Source: an uncultured Pelagibacteraceae bacterium
GTDB taxonomy: Bacteria > Pseudomonadota > Alphaproteobacteria > Pelagibacterales > Pelagibacteraceae
Assembly (NCBI GenBank): GCA_902594235.1
Contig: CACJLJ010000002.1
Location: 248,001 to 312,000, forward strand
Direction: 5' to 3'
Length of the DNA: 64,000 bases
Shown: positions 17,191 to 26,257 of the stretch, in pieces
Position numbering within the stretch: position 1 is the stretch's first letter
Layout: each line of letters opens with the position of its first letter
The notes under the pieces: model-generated
Databases searched by the model: none
What the model saw: only the letters and a program-made list of their open reading frames with translations
Told to the model about the DNA's origin: nothing
Program-made: the position numbers and the translations under genes

Positions 17191-18257
17191 TTTTCTACTA
17201 TCCAGTCATCTCCATAAATATATGTGTAATCTTTTTTAAAAGTTAAGAAAGCTGATCCTTCAGGTACTTTTTCTCCAGCTTTAATAATTAATTTAATTTT
17301 TCCACCGTCACTTTCCGTTTCTATAATCTTATTTTTTCCGGTGTTACTCACATTTAATATTTTTACTGGTAAACCCTTCTTATCAAAGGAAATAAATTCT
17401 GGCCTGATGCCTAATTCTATTTTTGAAAAATTTGAAGCACCAATTTTAGAATTTGAAGTTTCAATTTTTGTGCCATTTATCGCAACTGAACCGTTGTTTA
17501 TTTGACAAGACAAAATGTTCATTCCTGGAGAGCCTATAAAATGACCAACAAATGTATGCTTTGGTTTCTCAAACAATTCTACAGGTGTTCCTGTCTGAAC
17601 TATTTGACCATCATGCATTACGACTACTTGATCCGCAAAAGTAAGAGCTTCTGTTTGATCATGGGTAACATATATCATTGTTCTTTTAATTTTTTGATGA
17701 AGTTCTTTTAATTTTGATCTTAAGATCCATTTAAGGTGTGGGTCAATAACTGTTAGTGGCTCGTCAAACATAATTACATTTACATCTGATCTTGCTAATC
17801 CTCTTCCTAGAGAAATTTTTTGTTTTCCATCAGCTGTTAAACCTGAAGCTCTGTTATTCAAAGTAGATGTAAGTTCTAACATCTCAGCAATTTCATTTAC
17901 TTTATTATTAATTTCATCCTCAGGGATTTGTCTATTTCTTAATGGAAATGCTAGGTTTTCAAATACTGTCATAGTATCGTAAATAACAGGAAACTGAAAT
18001 ATTTGAGCTATGTTTCTTTCTACTGGATTTTTTTTTGTTATATCTTCGTCGTTAAAAAGTATCTTTCCTTTTGTTGGATTTATTAATCCTGAAATAATAT
18101 TTAATAGAGTAGTTTTTCCACAACCAGAAGGTCCTAACAAGGCATAAGCACCTCCGTCCTGCCAATCAATATTTACATTTCTTATTGCCCAGTCCTCATC
18201 TTTATTTTGAGATTGTAAATAACTGTGACTTAAATCTTGGAGAGTAATTTTAGACAT
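17187..18257 (-). CDS. glpT: Glycerol-type ABC transporter ATPase, GlpT-like, degenerate signature motif
   Basis: A 356-residue ABC ATPase of the CUT1/UgpC type. Walker A is GPSGCGKT (residues 42-49), the Q-loop region is around QFPVIYD, Walker B is VIMFDEP (161-167) and the H-loop is VTHDQTEAL (His199). The ABC signature is not LSGGQ: the equivalent region reads GLTADGKQKISLGRGLA (139-155). The C-terminal TOBE-like domain starts near 240. Its partner GlpS has a normal LSGGQ, so the two probably form a heterodimer. It overlaps glpS by eight bases and glpP by four. Confidence 0.92.
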   Translation of the reverse strand: MSKITLQDLSHSYLQSQNKDEDWAIRNVNIDWQDGGAYALLGPSGCGKTTLLNIISGLINPTKGKILFNDEDITKKNPVERNIAQIFQFPVIYDTMTVFENLAFPLRNRQIPEDEINNKVNEIAEMLELTSTLNNRASGLTADGKQKISLGRGLARSDVNVIMFDEPLTVIDPHLKWILRSKLKELHQKIKRTMIYVTHDQTEALTFADQVVVMHDGQIVQTGTPVELFEKPKHTFVGHFIGSPGMNILSCQINNGSVAINGTKIETSNSKIGASNFSKIELGIRPEFISFDKKGLPVKILNVSNTGKNKIIETESDGGKIKLIIKAGEKVPEGSAFLTFKKDYTYIYGDDWIVEK

Positions 18258-19314
18258 TGCCTACCAATCTATCGTTGTTATCAAAATATAAAAACTCATC
18301 AGAATTCATGAATAATTTTGTTTCTTCTCCAACATCCTTTTGATGAATACCCTCAGATAATGATACCCAATTCAAATCTCCGTTAGTAAAATGAATCATA
18401 CTTTCAGATCCACTTAATTCAGAAATTAAAACTTTCCCACTAATTTCAATTGAATTTTTTCCCTCTTTATATGTTGTAATATTGTGTGGTCTAATACCAA
18501 CTTTGTAGTTCCCATCTCTTAAATTTAAGATTGTTTTCCAAGTTACATTGTCAGCTAATAGGGAACAAATTTCCCCTTTCTTATTTATATTTGCAATATT
18601 CATAGGAGGATCACTGAATACTTTTGCAGAATCTAAGTTGTTTGGTTTATTATAAACATCTAGAGTTTTACCGTGCTGAATAACTTTTCCCTCTAACAAA
18701 GTGGCTGTATAACCTCCAATCAATAAAGCGTCAGATGGTTCAGTTGTTGCATATACAACTATACAGTCTCTATCTTTGAATAATTTTGGTAATTCTTCTC
18801 TAAGTTCCTCTCTTAATTTAAAATCTAAATTAGCTAAAGGCTCATCTAATAAAATTAAATCTGAGTCTTTTACCAAAGCTCTTGCTAAGGCTGTTCTTTG
18901 TTGTTGACCTCCCGATAACTCATTTGGCTTTTTATTAAGCATTGGGGTTAATTTTAATAAATCAGCTACTTTACTAACTCTTTGGTCTATTTCTTGATTA
19001 TCTATTCCAGTAATTTTTAGTGGAGATGCAATGTTTTCTTTAACTGTAAAATTTGGGTAATTTATAAACTGTTGATAGACCATTGATACATTTCGTTTTT
19101 GAACTTTTACTCCAGTTACGTTTTGATCATTGAACCAAATTTCACCTTTTGTAGGTTTGTCTAAACCAGCCATTATTTGCATTAGAGTTGTCTTGCCTGC
19201 TAATGTTGAGCCTAACAAAACATTGATTGTATTTTTTTCGAATTTAAGATCTGTGGTATAAATATGAGTCTCTTCTCCAATTTTTTTCTCTATTCCTTTA
19301 AGTTCTAGACTCAT
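18250..19314 (-). CDS. glpS: Glycerol-type ABC transporter ATPase, GlpS-like, degenerate H-loop
   Basis: A 354-residue ABC ATPase with Walker A GSTLAGKT (residues 35-42), signature LSGGQQQR (133-140), Walker B LILLDEP and a C-terminal regulatory domain. At the H-loop the usual THDQ-like sequence is ATTEPSDAL, so the switch His is replaced by Thr191. With GlpT lacking LSGGQ, the defects fall in the same composite ATP site. It is the first gene after the hairpin that follows the binding-protein gene, and no Shine-Dalgarno is visible before its ATG. Confidence 0.92.
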   Translation of the reverse strand: MSLELKGIEKKIGEETHIYTTDLKFEKNTINVLLGSTLAGKTTLMQIMAGLDKPTKGEIWFNDQNVTGVKVQKRNVSMVYQQFINYPNFTVKENIASPLKITGIDNQEIDQRVSKVADLLKLTPMLNKKPNELSGGQQQRTALARALVKDSDLILLDEPLANLDFKLREELREELPKLFKDRDCIVVYATTEPSDALLIGGYTATLLEGKVIQHGKTLDVYNKPNNLDSAKVFSDPPMNIANINKKGEICSLLADNVTWKTILNLRDGNYKVGIRPHNITTYKEGKNSIEISGKVLISELSGSESMIHFTNGDLNWVSLSEGIHQKDVGEETKLFMNSDEFLYFDNNDRLVGNV

Positions 19315-19330
19315 AAATTTTTTTGATTAA

Positions 19331-19362
19331 AAAAATAAAGAGGGGCTTTTATGCCCCTCTTT
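19331..19362 (-). terminator. Hairpin after the glycerol binding-protein gene (attenuator/terminator)
   Basis: A perfect 10-base-pair stem, AAAGAGGGGC (19337-19346) and GCCCCTCTTT (19353-19362), has a 6-base loop. On the minus strand it is followed by a U-rich run (ATTTTTTTAA). It sits 26 bases after the binding-protein stop and before glpS, so it probably allows partial read-through and protects the 3' end of the highly expressed upstream message. Confidence 0.9.
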
Positions 19363-19388
19363 ATAAATAGATTTTTTACAAAATAAAA

Positions 19389-21107
19389 TTAGTTCCAAGC
19401 TTTTTCGTAAGGAACTGTTTTACCTTGTGGTTTCTCATTACGCTTAGCTTTTGGTGATCCTGGTTGACCTAACCAATAATCTGCACCTTTCGGCTTAGAT
19501 AATCTTGGACCACATCCACCATATGTATTGTTTGCTTTATCAGCAGCTTCCATACGTGACATTACTAAGTTCATCTCTTCAGCAAGACGATCCATCGCTT
19601 CTTGTGGACTAAACGCACCTGAGTTTACATCTCCAATTTGTTGCCACCAGATTTGAGCAAGTTTCGGATAATCCGGAACATTGATACCTGTTGGTGACCA
19701 CAATACTCTGTTAGGCGATCTGTAAAATTCTACTAATCCACCTAATTTTGGAGCTCTCTCAGTGAAAGATTTATGATTGATATCACTATCTCTTATAATA
19801 GTTAAACCAACATGACTTTTCTTTAGAGATACAGTTTTTGATACAACGAATTGAGCATATAACCATGCAGCTTTTCTTCTATCAACTGGAGTAGACTTAA
19901 ACAAAGTCCATGAACCAGCATCTTGATAACCAAGCTTCATACCTTCATCCCAATAAGGTCCCTTTGGTGATGGACCCATTCTCCATAAAGGATTTCCATT
20001 GTCATCAACTGTTTTATTACCTGAACTCTTCGGAGCAACCATCGATGCAGTAAACGCTGTATACCAGAATATTTGCTGAGCAACGTTACCAGATGATAAT
20101 GCTGGTAGAGACTGATAAAAGTCCATACTTGCAGCACCTGGAGGAGCATAAGCTCTTAACCATTCATCCCATTTTCTGATTGCATACACCGCCGCTGGAC
20201 CATTTGCAGCTCCACCTCTAGCTACATCAGCTCCAACTGGATTACATGTACCTTTTTCCATTCTGATACCCCATTCATCAACTGGAACACCGTTTGGTTT
20301 TCCAACAGAACCTGCACCAGCCATAGATAACCATGCGTCAGTCATTCTCCAACCTAAGTCCGGAGCTCTTTTACCATAGTCCATGTGTCCATAAACTCTT
20401 ACGCCATCAATATTTTTTACATCATTTGTAAAATATTCAGCAATATCTTCATAAGCAGACCAGTTTACTGGAACACCTAGGTCATAACCATATTTAGCTT
20501 TAAAACCTTTTTTAATTTCAGGTTTATCAAACCAGTCTTTTCTGAACCAATAAAGATTAGCAAATTGTTGATCAGGTAACTGATAAAGTTTTCCATCTGG
20601 ACCTGTTGTAAATGATTTACCTATAAAATCATCAACATCTAGCGTTGGTAAAGTAACACTTTTACCTTCACCAGCCATCCAGTCTGTTAAATTTACAGCA
20701 AGTTGAAGTCTTGAGTGAGTACCAATCAAATCAGAGTCATTGATATAAGCATCATACAAGTTTCTTCCTGTTTGCATTTGTGTTTGTACAGCTTGTACAA
20801 CTTCACCTTCTCCTAGAAGTTGGTGATTTACTTTTATACCTGTGATTTCCTCAAATGCTTTTGTTAGTGTTTTAGACTCATATTCGTGAGTAGGAATTGT
20901 TTCAGAAAGAACATTTATTTCCATTCCTTTAAAAGGTTTCGCAGCTTTTTGAAACCATTTTAATTCCTTAATTCTGTCCTTCTCCGATAGAGTAGAAAGA
21001 CTAAACTCACCTGTTGCATACTTCTTAATAGCGTCAGCATAAGAAGATGTAACAAATATTGAGAATGTAACAACAAAAGCAAGGATCTTATTTATTTTAT
21101 TAAGCAT
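19389..21107 (-). CDS. glpV: Glycerol-type ABC transporter substrate-binding protein, GlpV-like
   Basis: The start at the ATG 21105-21107 is preferred because an AAGGGGA Shine-Dalgarno lies just upstream and the N-terminus becomes a clean signal peptide (basic MLNKINK, core ILAFVVTFSIFVTSS, cleavage after YADA). A longer frame from a TTG at 21149 adds 14 residues. The exported protein, about 570 residues, is of the large extracellular solute-binding family 1: EMNLVMSRMEAADKANNTYGGCGPRL near its C-terminus and repeated Trp/Tyr-rich ligand-cleft segments. The size and the setting with glpK and two ATPases match Rhizobium GlpV. It is periplasmic and delivers glycerol or a related polyol to GlpPQ. 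Confidence 0.9.
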   Translation of the reverse strand: MLNKINKILAFVVTFSIFVTSSYADAIKKYATGEFSLSTLSEKDRIKELKWFQKAAKPFKGMEINVLSETIPTHEYESKTLTKAFEEITGIKVNHQLLGEGEVVQAVQTQMQTGRNLYDAYINDSDLIGTHSRLQLAVNLTDWMAGEGKSVTLPTLDVDDFIGKSFTTGPDGKLYQLPDQQFANLYWFRKDWFDKPEIKKGFKAKYGYDLGVPVNWSAYEDIAEYFTNDVKNIDGVRVYGHMDYGKRAPDLGWRMTDAWLSMAGAGSVGKPNGVPVDEWGIRMEKGTCNPVGADVARGGAANGPAAVYAIRKWDEWLRAYAPPGAASMDFYQSLPALSSGNVAQQIFWYTAFTASMVAPKSSGNKTVDDNGNPLWRMGPSPKGPYWDEGMKLGYQDAGSWTLFKSTPVDRRKAAWLYAQFVVSKTVSLKKSHVGLTIIRDSDINHKSFTERAPKLGGLVEFYRSPNRVLWSPTGINVPDYPKLAQIWWQQIGDVNSGAFSPQEAMDRLAEEMNLVMSRMEAADKANNTYGGCGPRLSKPKGADYWLGQPGSPKAKRNEKPQGKTVPYEKAWN

Positions 21108-21139
21108 TATTTTTCCCCTTGTTTGTGTTTTAAAAATAA

Positions 21140-21183
21140 AGTCTAACAAGAATTTAATACTAGTGTAAAGAGTTAAAATTCTT
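21140..21183 (-). promoter_or_regulatory. Possible internal promoter and inverted repeat before the binding-protein gene
   Basis: Read on the minus strand, TTTACA (21169-21164) and TAGACT (21145-21140) are separated by 18 bases and would start a transcript about 25 bases before the binding-protein ATG. An 8-base perfect inverted repeat, AAGAATTT (21148-21155) with AAATTCTT (21176-21183), brackets the -35 box and could be an operator. This would let the binding protein be made independently of glpK. All inferred; the -10 matches 4 of 6. Confidence 0.35.
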
Positions 21184-21200
21184 TTCGCTTTTTAGTTGAA

Positions 21201-22682
21201 CTAAGTTATTAGGCTTCGTTTTATAGCCTTTCCCCAACCTTGAACGTTTAATTTTCTTTTAGATTTTTTCATTCGTGGAGAAAATTTTTTATCTAATGAC
21301 CAATTTTTTGATATATCTTTTAAAGATTTATAAACTCCAATTTTAAGCCCTGCCATAAAAGCAGCTCCAAGTGCAGTTGTCTCGTCTACTTTTGGTCTCA
21401 AAACTTTTACATTAACTATATCGCTCAGAAATTGAGAAAACCAATTATTTTTTACCATGCCACCATCAACTCTAACTATCTTGGGTCTCAAACCATCATT
21501 TTTCATTGCCTCAAATAAATCATAAGTTTGATAAGCAACTGACTCTACTGTTGCTCTTACAATTTCTTTAATTCCAGTATCTCTTGTTAACCCACTCAAC
21601 ACTCCTCTTGATTTTGCGTTCCAATATGGAGTTCCTAAACCTGTAAACGCTGGTACCAAATAAATACCTTTATTTGTCTCAAGACTTTTAAGAATTTTTT
21701 CTGTATCAGATGCTTTTTTAATAAAATTAATTTTATCTCTTAACCATTGAACCCCTGCTCCTGCAACAAATATTGAACCTTCCAAAGCATAAGTGGTTTT
21801 TCCATCTACTCTGTAACCGATTGTAGTTAAAAGTCTATTTTTAGAATAAATGACTTTATTTCCAGTATTTAATAAAACAAATGCTCCAGTGCCATAAGTG
21901 CTTTTTAATGATCCTGGCTCAAAACAACACTGTCCTATCGTTGCAGATTGTTGATCACCAACCATACCAGTAATCGAAAAAGACTCTCCTGTAATCTTAG
22001 GATCAGTGTGGCCAAAATCATCTGAACAATCTTTAACTTCAGGTAATATATGTTCAGGTATTTTTAGTATATCTAGGATCTGTTTATCCCATTTATTATT
22101 TACAATATTAAATAACATTGTACGGCTAGCATTTGTTGCATCTGTTGAATGATTTGTGCCTCCTGTAAGTCTCCATAACAAAAAACAATCTACAGTGCCA
22201 AATAAAAGTCTTTTTTGTTTTAATAATTTTTTAGCCTTAGGGACATTATCTATTATCCATTTAATTTTTGTTGCAGAAAAGTATGCATCGATTAATAAGC
22301 CAGTTTTATTATAAATAATTGTTTCTTTTTTTTGTTTGATAAGTTTATTACAGTATTCAACTGCTCTTCTATCTTGCCATACGATTGCATTGTAAACTGG
22401 TTTGCCTGTATGTTTATCCCAAAGAATGGTTGTTTCTCTTTGATTAGTTATACCTATTGTTAAGATTTTACCCTTTAAACTTTTGCTTTTTTTAATTACA
22501 TTTATTAATACTTTTTTTGTTGTTGACCAAATTTCCTCTGGATTATGTTCAACCCAACCGTCCTTTGGGAAATATTGTGTAAATTCTAATTGTGAAATAA
22601 ATATTGGTTTACCCTTAAGATCAAATAATACAGCTCTACTAGAAGTAGTTCCTTGATCAATTGAAATTATAAATTTTTTCAT
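21201..22682 (-). CDS. glpK: Glycerol kinase
   Basis: The 493-residue FGGY-family kinase phosphorylates glycerol to sn-glycerol-3-phosphate with ATP. The N-terminal phosphate motif is DQGTTSSRAVLFD (residues 8-20), GITNQRETTILWDK is near 80, the FGGY signature region runs from EGSIFVAGAGVQWLRD, and VRVDGGMVKNNWFSQFLSDI is near 400. The length is standard. It is the first gene of the minus-strand glycerol operon and faces tmm across an 80-base divergent gap. The kinase identifies the following ABC transporter as glycerol-type. Confidence 0.97.
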   Translation of the reverse strand: MKKFIISIDQGTTSSRAVLFDLKGKPIFISQLEFTQYFPKDGWVEHNPEEIWSTTKKVLINVIKKSKSLKGKILTIGITNQRETTILWDKHTGKPVYNAIVWQDRRAVEYCNKLIKQKKETIIYNKTGLLIDAYFSATKIKWIIDNVPKAKKLLKQKRLLFGTVDCFLLWRLTGGTNHSTDATNASRTMLFNIVNNKWDKQILDILKIPEHILPEVKDCSDDFGHTDPKITGESFSITGMVGDQQSATIGQCCFEPGSLKSTYGTGAFVLLNTGNKVIYSKNRLLTTIGYRVDGKTTYALEGSIFVAGAGVQWLRDKINFIKKASDTEKILKSLETNKGIYLVPAFTGLGTPYWNAKSRGVLSGLTRDTGIKEIVRATVESVAYQTYDLFEAMKNDGLRPKIVRVDGGMVKNNWFSQFLSDIVNVKVLRPKVDETTALGAAFMAGLKIGVYKSLKDISKNWSLDKKFSPRMKKSKRKLNVQGWGKAIKRSLIT

Positions 22683-22698
22683 ATTAAAATTTATTTTA

Positions 22699-22728
22699 TT
22701 GCAATTTTTAATAATTTGTTAGTAAAAT
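22699..22728 (+). promoter_or_regulatory. Possible tmm promoter
   Basis: In the 80-base gap between glpK and tmm, TTGCAA (22699-22704) and TAAAAT (22723-22728) are spaced by 18 bases, on the plus strand, about 35 bases before the tmm ATG. Matches are 4 of 6 and 5 of 6 to the sigma-70 consensus. The gap is so AT-rich that chance matches are easy. Confidence 0.3.
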
Positions 22729-22762
22729 GCTTTTATAAAATTTTAAAATTGTTAATAAATAA

Positions 22763-24094
22763 ATGACAAAAGTTGCAATAATTGGGGCTGGACCATGTGG
22801 TTTGTCTATGCTCAGATCTTTTGAATTAGCTGAAAAAAATGGTGAGAAAATCCCAGAGATTGTTTGTTTTGAAAAACAAGAAGATTGGGGAGGATTATGG
22901 AATTATAATTGGAGAACTGGTTCAGATCAATACGGAGATCCAGTTCATAATAGCATGTACAGATATCTTTGGTCTAACGGACCAAAAGAATGTTTAGAGT
23001 TTGCGGATTATTCATTTGACGAGCATTTTGGAAAACCTATACCATCTTTTCCTCCTAGGGCAGTTTTGTATGACTATATTGTTGGCAGAGTCAATAAAGG
23101 AAATATGAAAAGTAAAATCAAATTCAATACTAGAGTGGTAAATACAATTTATAAAAATGATAAATTTGAAGTCAGCTATCAAGATAAAGTTAAGGATAAA
23201 GTATTTAAAGATAATTTTGATTTTGTAGTAGTTTCAACTGGACATTTTTCAGTTCCCTTCATCCCAGAATATAAAGGAATGAATTCTTTTCCTGGAAGAA
23301 TTATGCACTCTCATGATTTCAGAGATGCAGAAGAATTTAGAAATAAAGATGTAATTGTTTTAGGAAGCAGTTATTCTGCTGAAGATGTAGCTCTTCAATG
23401 TAACAAATATGGAGCTAAAAGTGTAACTATTGGATACAGACATAATCCTATGGGATTTAAATGGCCAAAAGGAATGAAGGAAGTTCATTACTTAGATAGA
23501 TTAGAGGGAAAAAAAGCAATTTTCAAAGATGGTACAGAACAAGAAGCAGATGTTGTAATTTTGTGTACTGGTTATCTTCACCATTTTCCTTTTTTAGAGG
23601 AAAATTTACAATTAAAAACTAGAAACAGACTCTATCCACCAAAACTATATAAAGGTGTTGTTTGGCAAAATAATCACAAACTTTTATACCTTGGTATGCA
23701 AGATCAATTTCATACATTTAACATGTTTGATTGTCAGGCTTGGTATGCAAGGGATGTAATAATGAATAAAATAAAGATTCCAAATGATAAAGAAATTGAA
23801 ACTGATATTAATAAATGGGTTGCTATGGAGGAAAAATTAGAAAATCCAGATCAAATGATCGATTTTCAAACAGAGTACACAAAAGAGCTTCATGAAATGT
23901 CAGATTATCCAAAAATAGATTTTGAATTAATAAGAAAACATTTTAAAGAATGGGAACATCATAAAGTTGAGGATATTTTAACTTATAGAAACAAATCTTT
24001 TTCTTCACCTGTTACAGGATCTATTGCCCCAATTCATCATACTCCATGGGCATCCGCTATGGATGATTCATTTAAAACTTTTTTAGATAAATAA
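22763..24094 (+). CDS. tmm: Trimethylamine monooxygenase (flavin-containing monooxygenase)
   Basis: A 443-residue class B flavin monooxygenase of bacterial Tmm length. The FAD motif GAGPCG is at residues 8-13. The FMO signature FPGRIMHSHDF (176-186) and the NADPH-binding GSSYSAED (201-208) follow, and CTGY is near 270. DWGGLWNYNWRTGSDQYGDP near residue 41-60 is typical of Tmm. The enzyme oxidises trimethylamine to TMAO with NADPH and O2 and often accepts other methylated amines and dimethylsulfide. Its neighbours (a TMAO-type transporter and TMAO demethylase) support this substrate. It ends eight bases from the convergent permease gene. Confidence 0.95.
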   Translation: MTKVAIIGAGPCGLSMLRSFELAEKNGEKIPEIVCFEKQEDWGGLWNYNWRTGSDQYGDPVHNSMYRYLWSNGPKECLEFADYSFDEHFGKPIPSFPPRAVLYDYIVGRVNKGNMKSKIKFNTRVVNTIYKNDKFEVSYQDKVKDKVFKDNFDFVVVSTGHFSVPFIPEYKGMNSFPGRIMHSHDFRDAEEFRNKDVIVLGSSYSAEDVALQCNKYGAKSVTIGYRHNPMGFKWPKGMKEVHYLDRLEGKKAIFKDGTEQEADVVILCTGYLHHFPFLEENLQLKTRNRLYPPKLYKGVVWQNNHKLLYLGMQDQFHTFNMFDCQAWYARDVIMNKIKIPNDKEIETDINKWVAMEEKLENPDQMIDFQTEYTKELHEMSDYPKIDFELIRKHFKEWEHHKVEDILTYRNKSFSSPVTGSIAPIHHTPWASAMDDSFKTFLDK

Positions 24095-24101
24095 ATTAGA
24101 A

Positions 24102-26255
24102 TTAATCAATCCCTAGGTGTTTTTTTCTTTTTTGGACATAGGCTCTTATCAAGTTATCAAATATCAAAGCTATAAAAGCTACACATATACCAAGTGTTAA
24201 TCCTATACCTGCACCCTTTTTATCTGATAATGCTTTTAAAATATATTGGCCTAAATCTTCTGTACCAATGAATGCTCCAATGATTACCATAAATAAAGCA
24301 AATACAATTGTTTGATTTATTCCAAGCATCATATGCGGGAATGCTAAAGGAAATTCTATTTTTGTTAATCTTTGAAATTTATTTACACCTGACATTGTTG
24401 CAGCGTCATGTAAACCAGCTGGAACACTTCTAAGTCCTTCAATCGTATATCTTGTTGCTGGTATTGTTGCGTAAACTATTACCGCAATTAATACTGATGT
24501 ATCAGTTATACCAAACAACATCATGACAGGTATCAAATATACAAAAGATGGGAATGTTTGAAAAATATCGCATACACCCAGCATAAAGTTTGCTGAATGC
24601 TTATTTTGAAAACATAAAGTTCCAACAGTAAATCCAATAATACAAGAAACAACTACACCAAAAGTTGCCATATATGCTGTAACTAACGCTCTATCCCACC
24701 ACGGACTAAATGCGATAAATAAAGTTAGAGCACAAACAACTAAAGCAGAACGTAACCCACCAATTAAATATCCTGCACCAACAACTAAAACTATTGTAGC
24801 AATCGCTGGCATTCTTAAATACAGTGCTCTCATTGGTTGAAGCACTTCTTTAATTAACCAAGTATTAAATGCTTTGATATATACAAAGAAAGTATCAAAA
24901 ATCCAATCAACTCCTTTATTCCAGAAATCAGCAGTTGATATTCCTTTATTGTGCGGAATCTCAAACAAATAATTAAATGAACCTTTAAACAAAAATGTTC
25001 CAATATAAGCAAGTATTATTCCAACTACTACTGTTACTGCAAAAAATAGTAAATTTTTATTTCTTTGGAAAAATGTTAAGTTACCAAAATAATCTTCTTG
25101 TTTATTTGCCCAAGCCAATGACATCTTGTCTAACAAAATTGCAATTAAACTAATACATAATCCTGCCTCTAGTGCTAATCCAATATTTAACTGGTTTAAA
25201 GCTAATAATAAATTGAATCCTAAACCTTTTGCGCCAATAAAAGCTGAAATAACTGCCATTGAAAAACAAACCATGATAACTTGGTTAACTCCAATTAAGA
25301 TATCTCTTCTTGCAGTTGGAATTAATACTTTAAACATTAATTGAAAATTGTTACATCCACTCATTCTACCAGCTTCAATAACTTCTGGTGGTACAGCTCT
25401 TAAGCCTAGTATAGTTAATAATATCATTGGTGGTACAGCTACAACCATAGTTATTATTACTGCAGCATGATCACCAACACCAAAAAGAACTAATGCAGGA
25501 ACTAATACTGCGTATTGTGGCATTGTCTGCATTACTAACAATATCGGATATAAAGCTTTTTCAACTCGTTTACTTTTAAATGCTGCAATTCCTAAGCCTA
25601 AACCAAAAATAAAAGATAACGGTGCTGCGACCAATATAAATGAAAGAGTCTGCATTGATGGTTTCCATTGACCAAAGACAGAAATATAAACCATGGTCAA
25701 CCCTGCGAATAAAGCCAAACCTTTGCCACTAAGTTTATAAGAGAGTAATGCTGCACCTGCTGCAACAATTGTCCATGGTAATCCTGGCAACTCTGCCCAA
25801 GAATTTTTATCTATCCAATCCCAACTGGTAAAAGCCACTATAGTTTCAAGACCTCCTAACAAAATTTCTCTGATTAACTGTATTAGAAAAGTCATGAATG
25901 CTGTTAAATTTCTACTTATTTGTAAAACTATCGGACGACTTTTAAATTCTTGAGTATCTTCATTCCAAACTTCGATTGGCATCCATTCGTTCATTAGAAA
26001 AAATAAAGAGTCGTTTATCCAAATAGGTAGCCATCCAAGCAATGGAGGTAATCTCCAAAAAACATCAAAAGCATAGTATCTTACTTCTTTACCTAAAAAT
26101 ACATAGCTACTTTGATTGGGATCTTTTACAAATTCTGCTTGACCTCTAATAAATTTATATGTTTCAGGAACTTCGATTGCAAAACACAAAGCAAAAAATA
26201 CAACTAATAAAAATAACCATTGAAATGTTTTGGGATATTTCTTTAAAAGTTCCAT
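24102..26255 (-). CDS. tmoW: TMAO/betaine-type ABC transporter permease, fused double permease
   Basis: From the ATG at 26253-26255 the protein is about 717 residues; a TTG at 26261 adds two. It contains two ProW-like permease units in one chain, each with an EAA loop: PPEVIEAGRMSGCNNFQLMFKVLIP near residue 300 and PAGLHDAATMSGVNKFQRLTKIEFP near 620. An N-terminal span (WLFLLVVFFALCFAI) and a long soluble stretch precede unit one. Such fused permeases occur in the quaternary amine and TMAO uptake systems of marine alphaproteobacteria. It directly follows the ATPase gene. TMAO specificity is inferred from tmm and tdm; glycine betaine or choline remain possible. Confidence 0.88.
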   Translation of the reverse strand: MELLKKYPKTFQWLFLLVVFFALCFAIEVPETYKFIRGQAEFVKDPNQSSYVFLGKEVRYYAFDVFWRLPPLLGWLPIWINDSLFFLMNEWMPIEVWNEDTQEFKSRPIVLQISRNLTAFMTFLIQLIREILLGGLETIVAFTSWDWIDKNSWAELPGLPWTIVAAGAALLSYKLSGKGLALFAGLTMVYISVFGQWKPSMQTLSFILVAAPLSFIFGLGLGIAAFKSKRVEKALYPILLVMQTMPQYAVLVPALVLFGVGDHAAVIITMVVAVPPMILLTILGLRAVPPEVIEAGRMSGCNNFQLMFKVLIPTARRDILIGVNQVIMVCFSMAVISAFIGAKGLGFNLLLALNQLNIGLALEAGLCISLIAILLDKMSLAWANKQEDYFGNLTFFQRNKNLLFFAVTVVVGIILAYIGTFLFKGSFNYLFEIPHNKGISTADFWNKGVDWIFDTFFVYIKAFNTWLIKEVLQPMRALYLRMPAIATIVLVVGAGYLIGGLRSALVVCALTLFIAFSPWWDRALVTAYMATFGVVVSCIIGFTVGTLCFQNKHSANFMLGVCDIFQTFPSFVYLIPVMMLFGITDTSVLIAVIVYATIPATRYTIEGLRSVPAGLHDAATMSGVNKFQRLTKIEFPLAFPHMMLGINQTIVFALFMVIIGAFIGTEDLGQYILKALSDKKGAGIGLTLGICVAFIALIFDNLIRAYVQKRKKHLGID

Positions 26256-26257
26256 AA

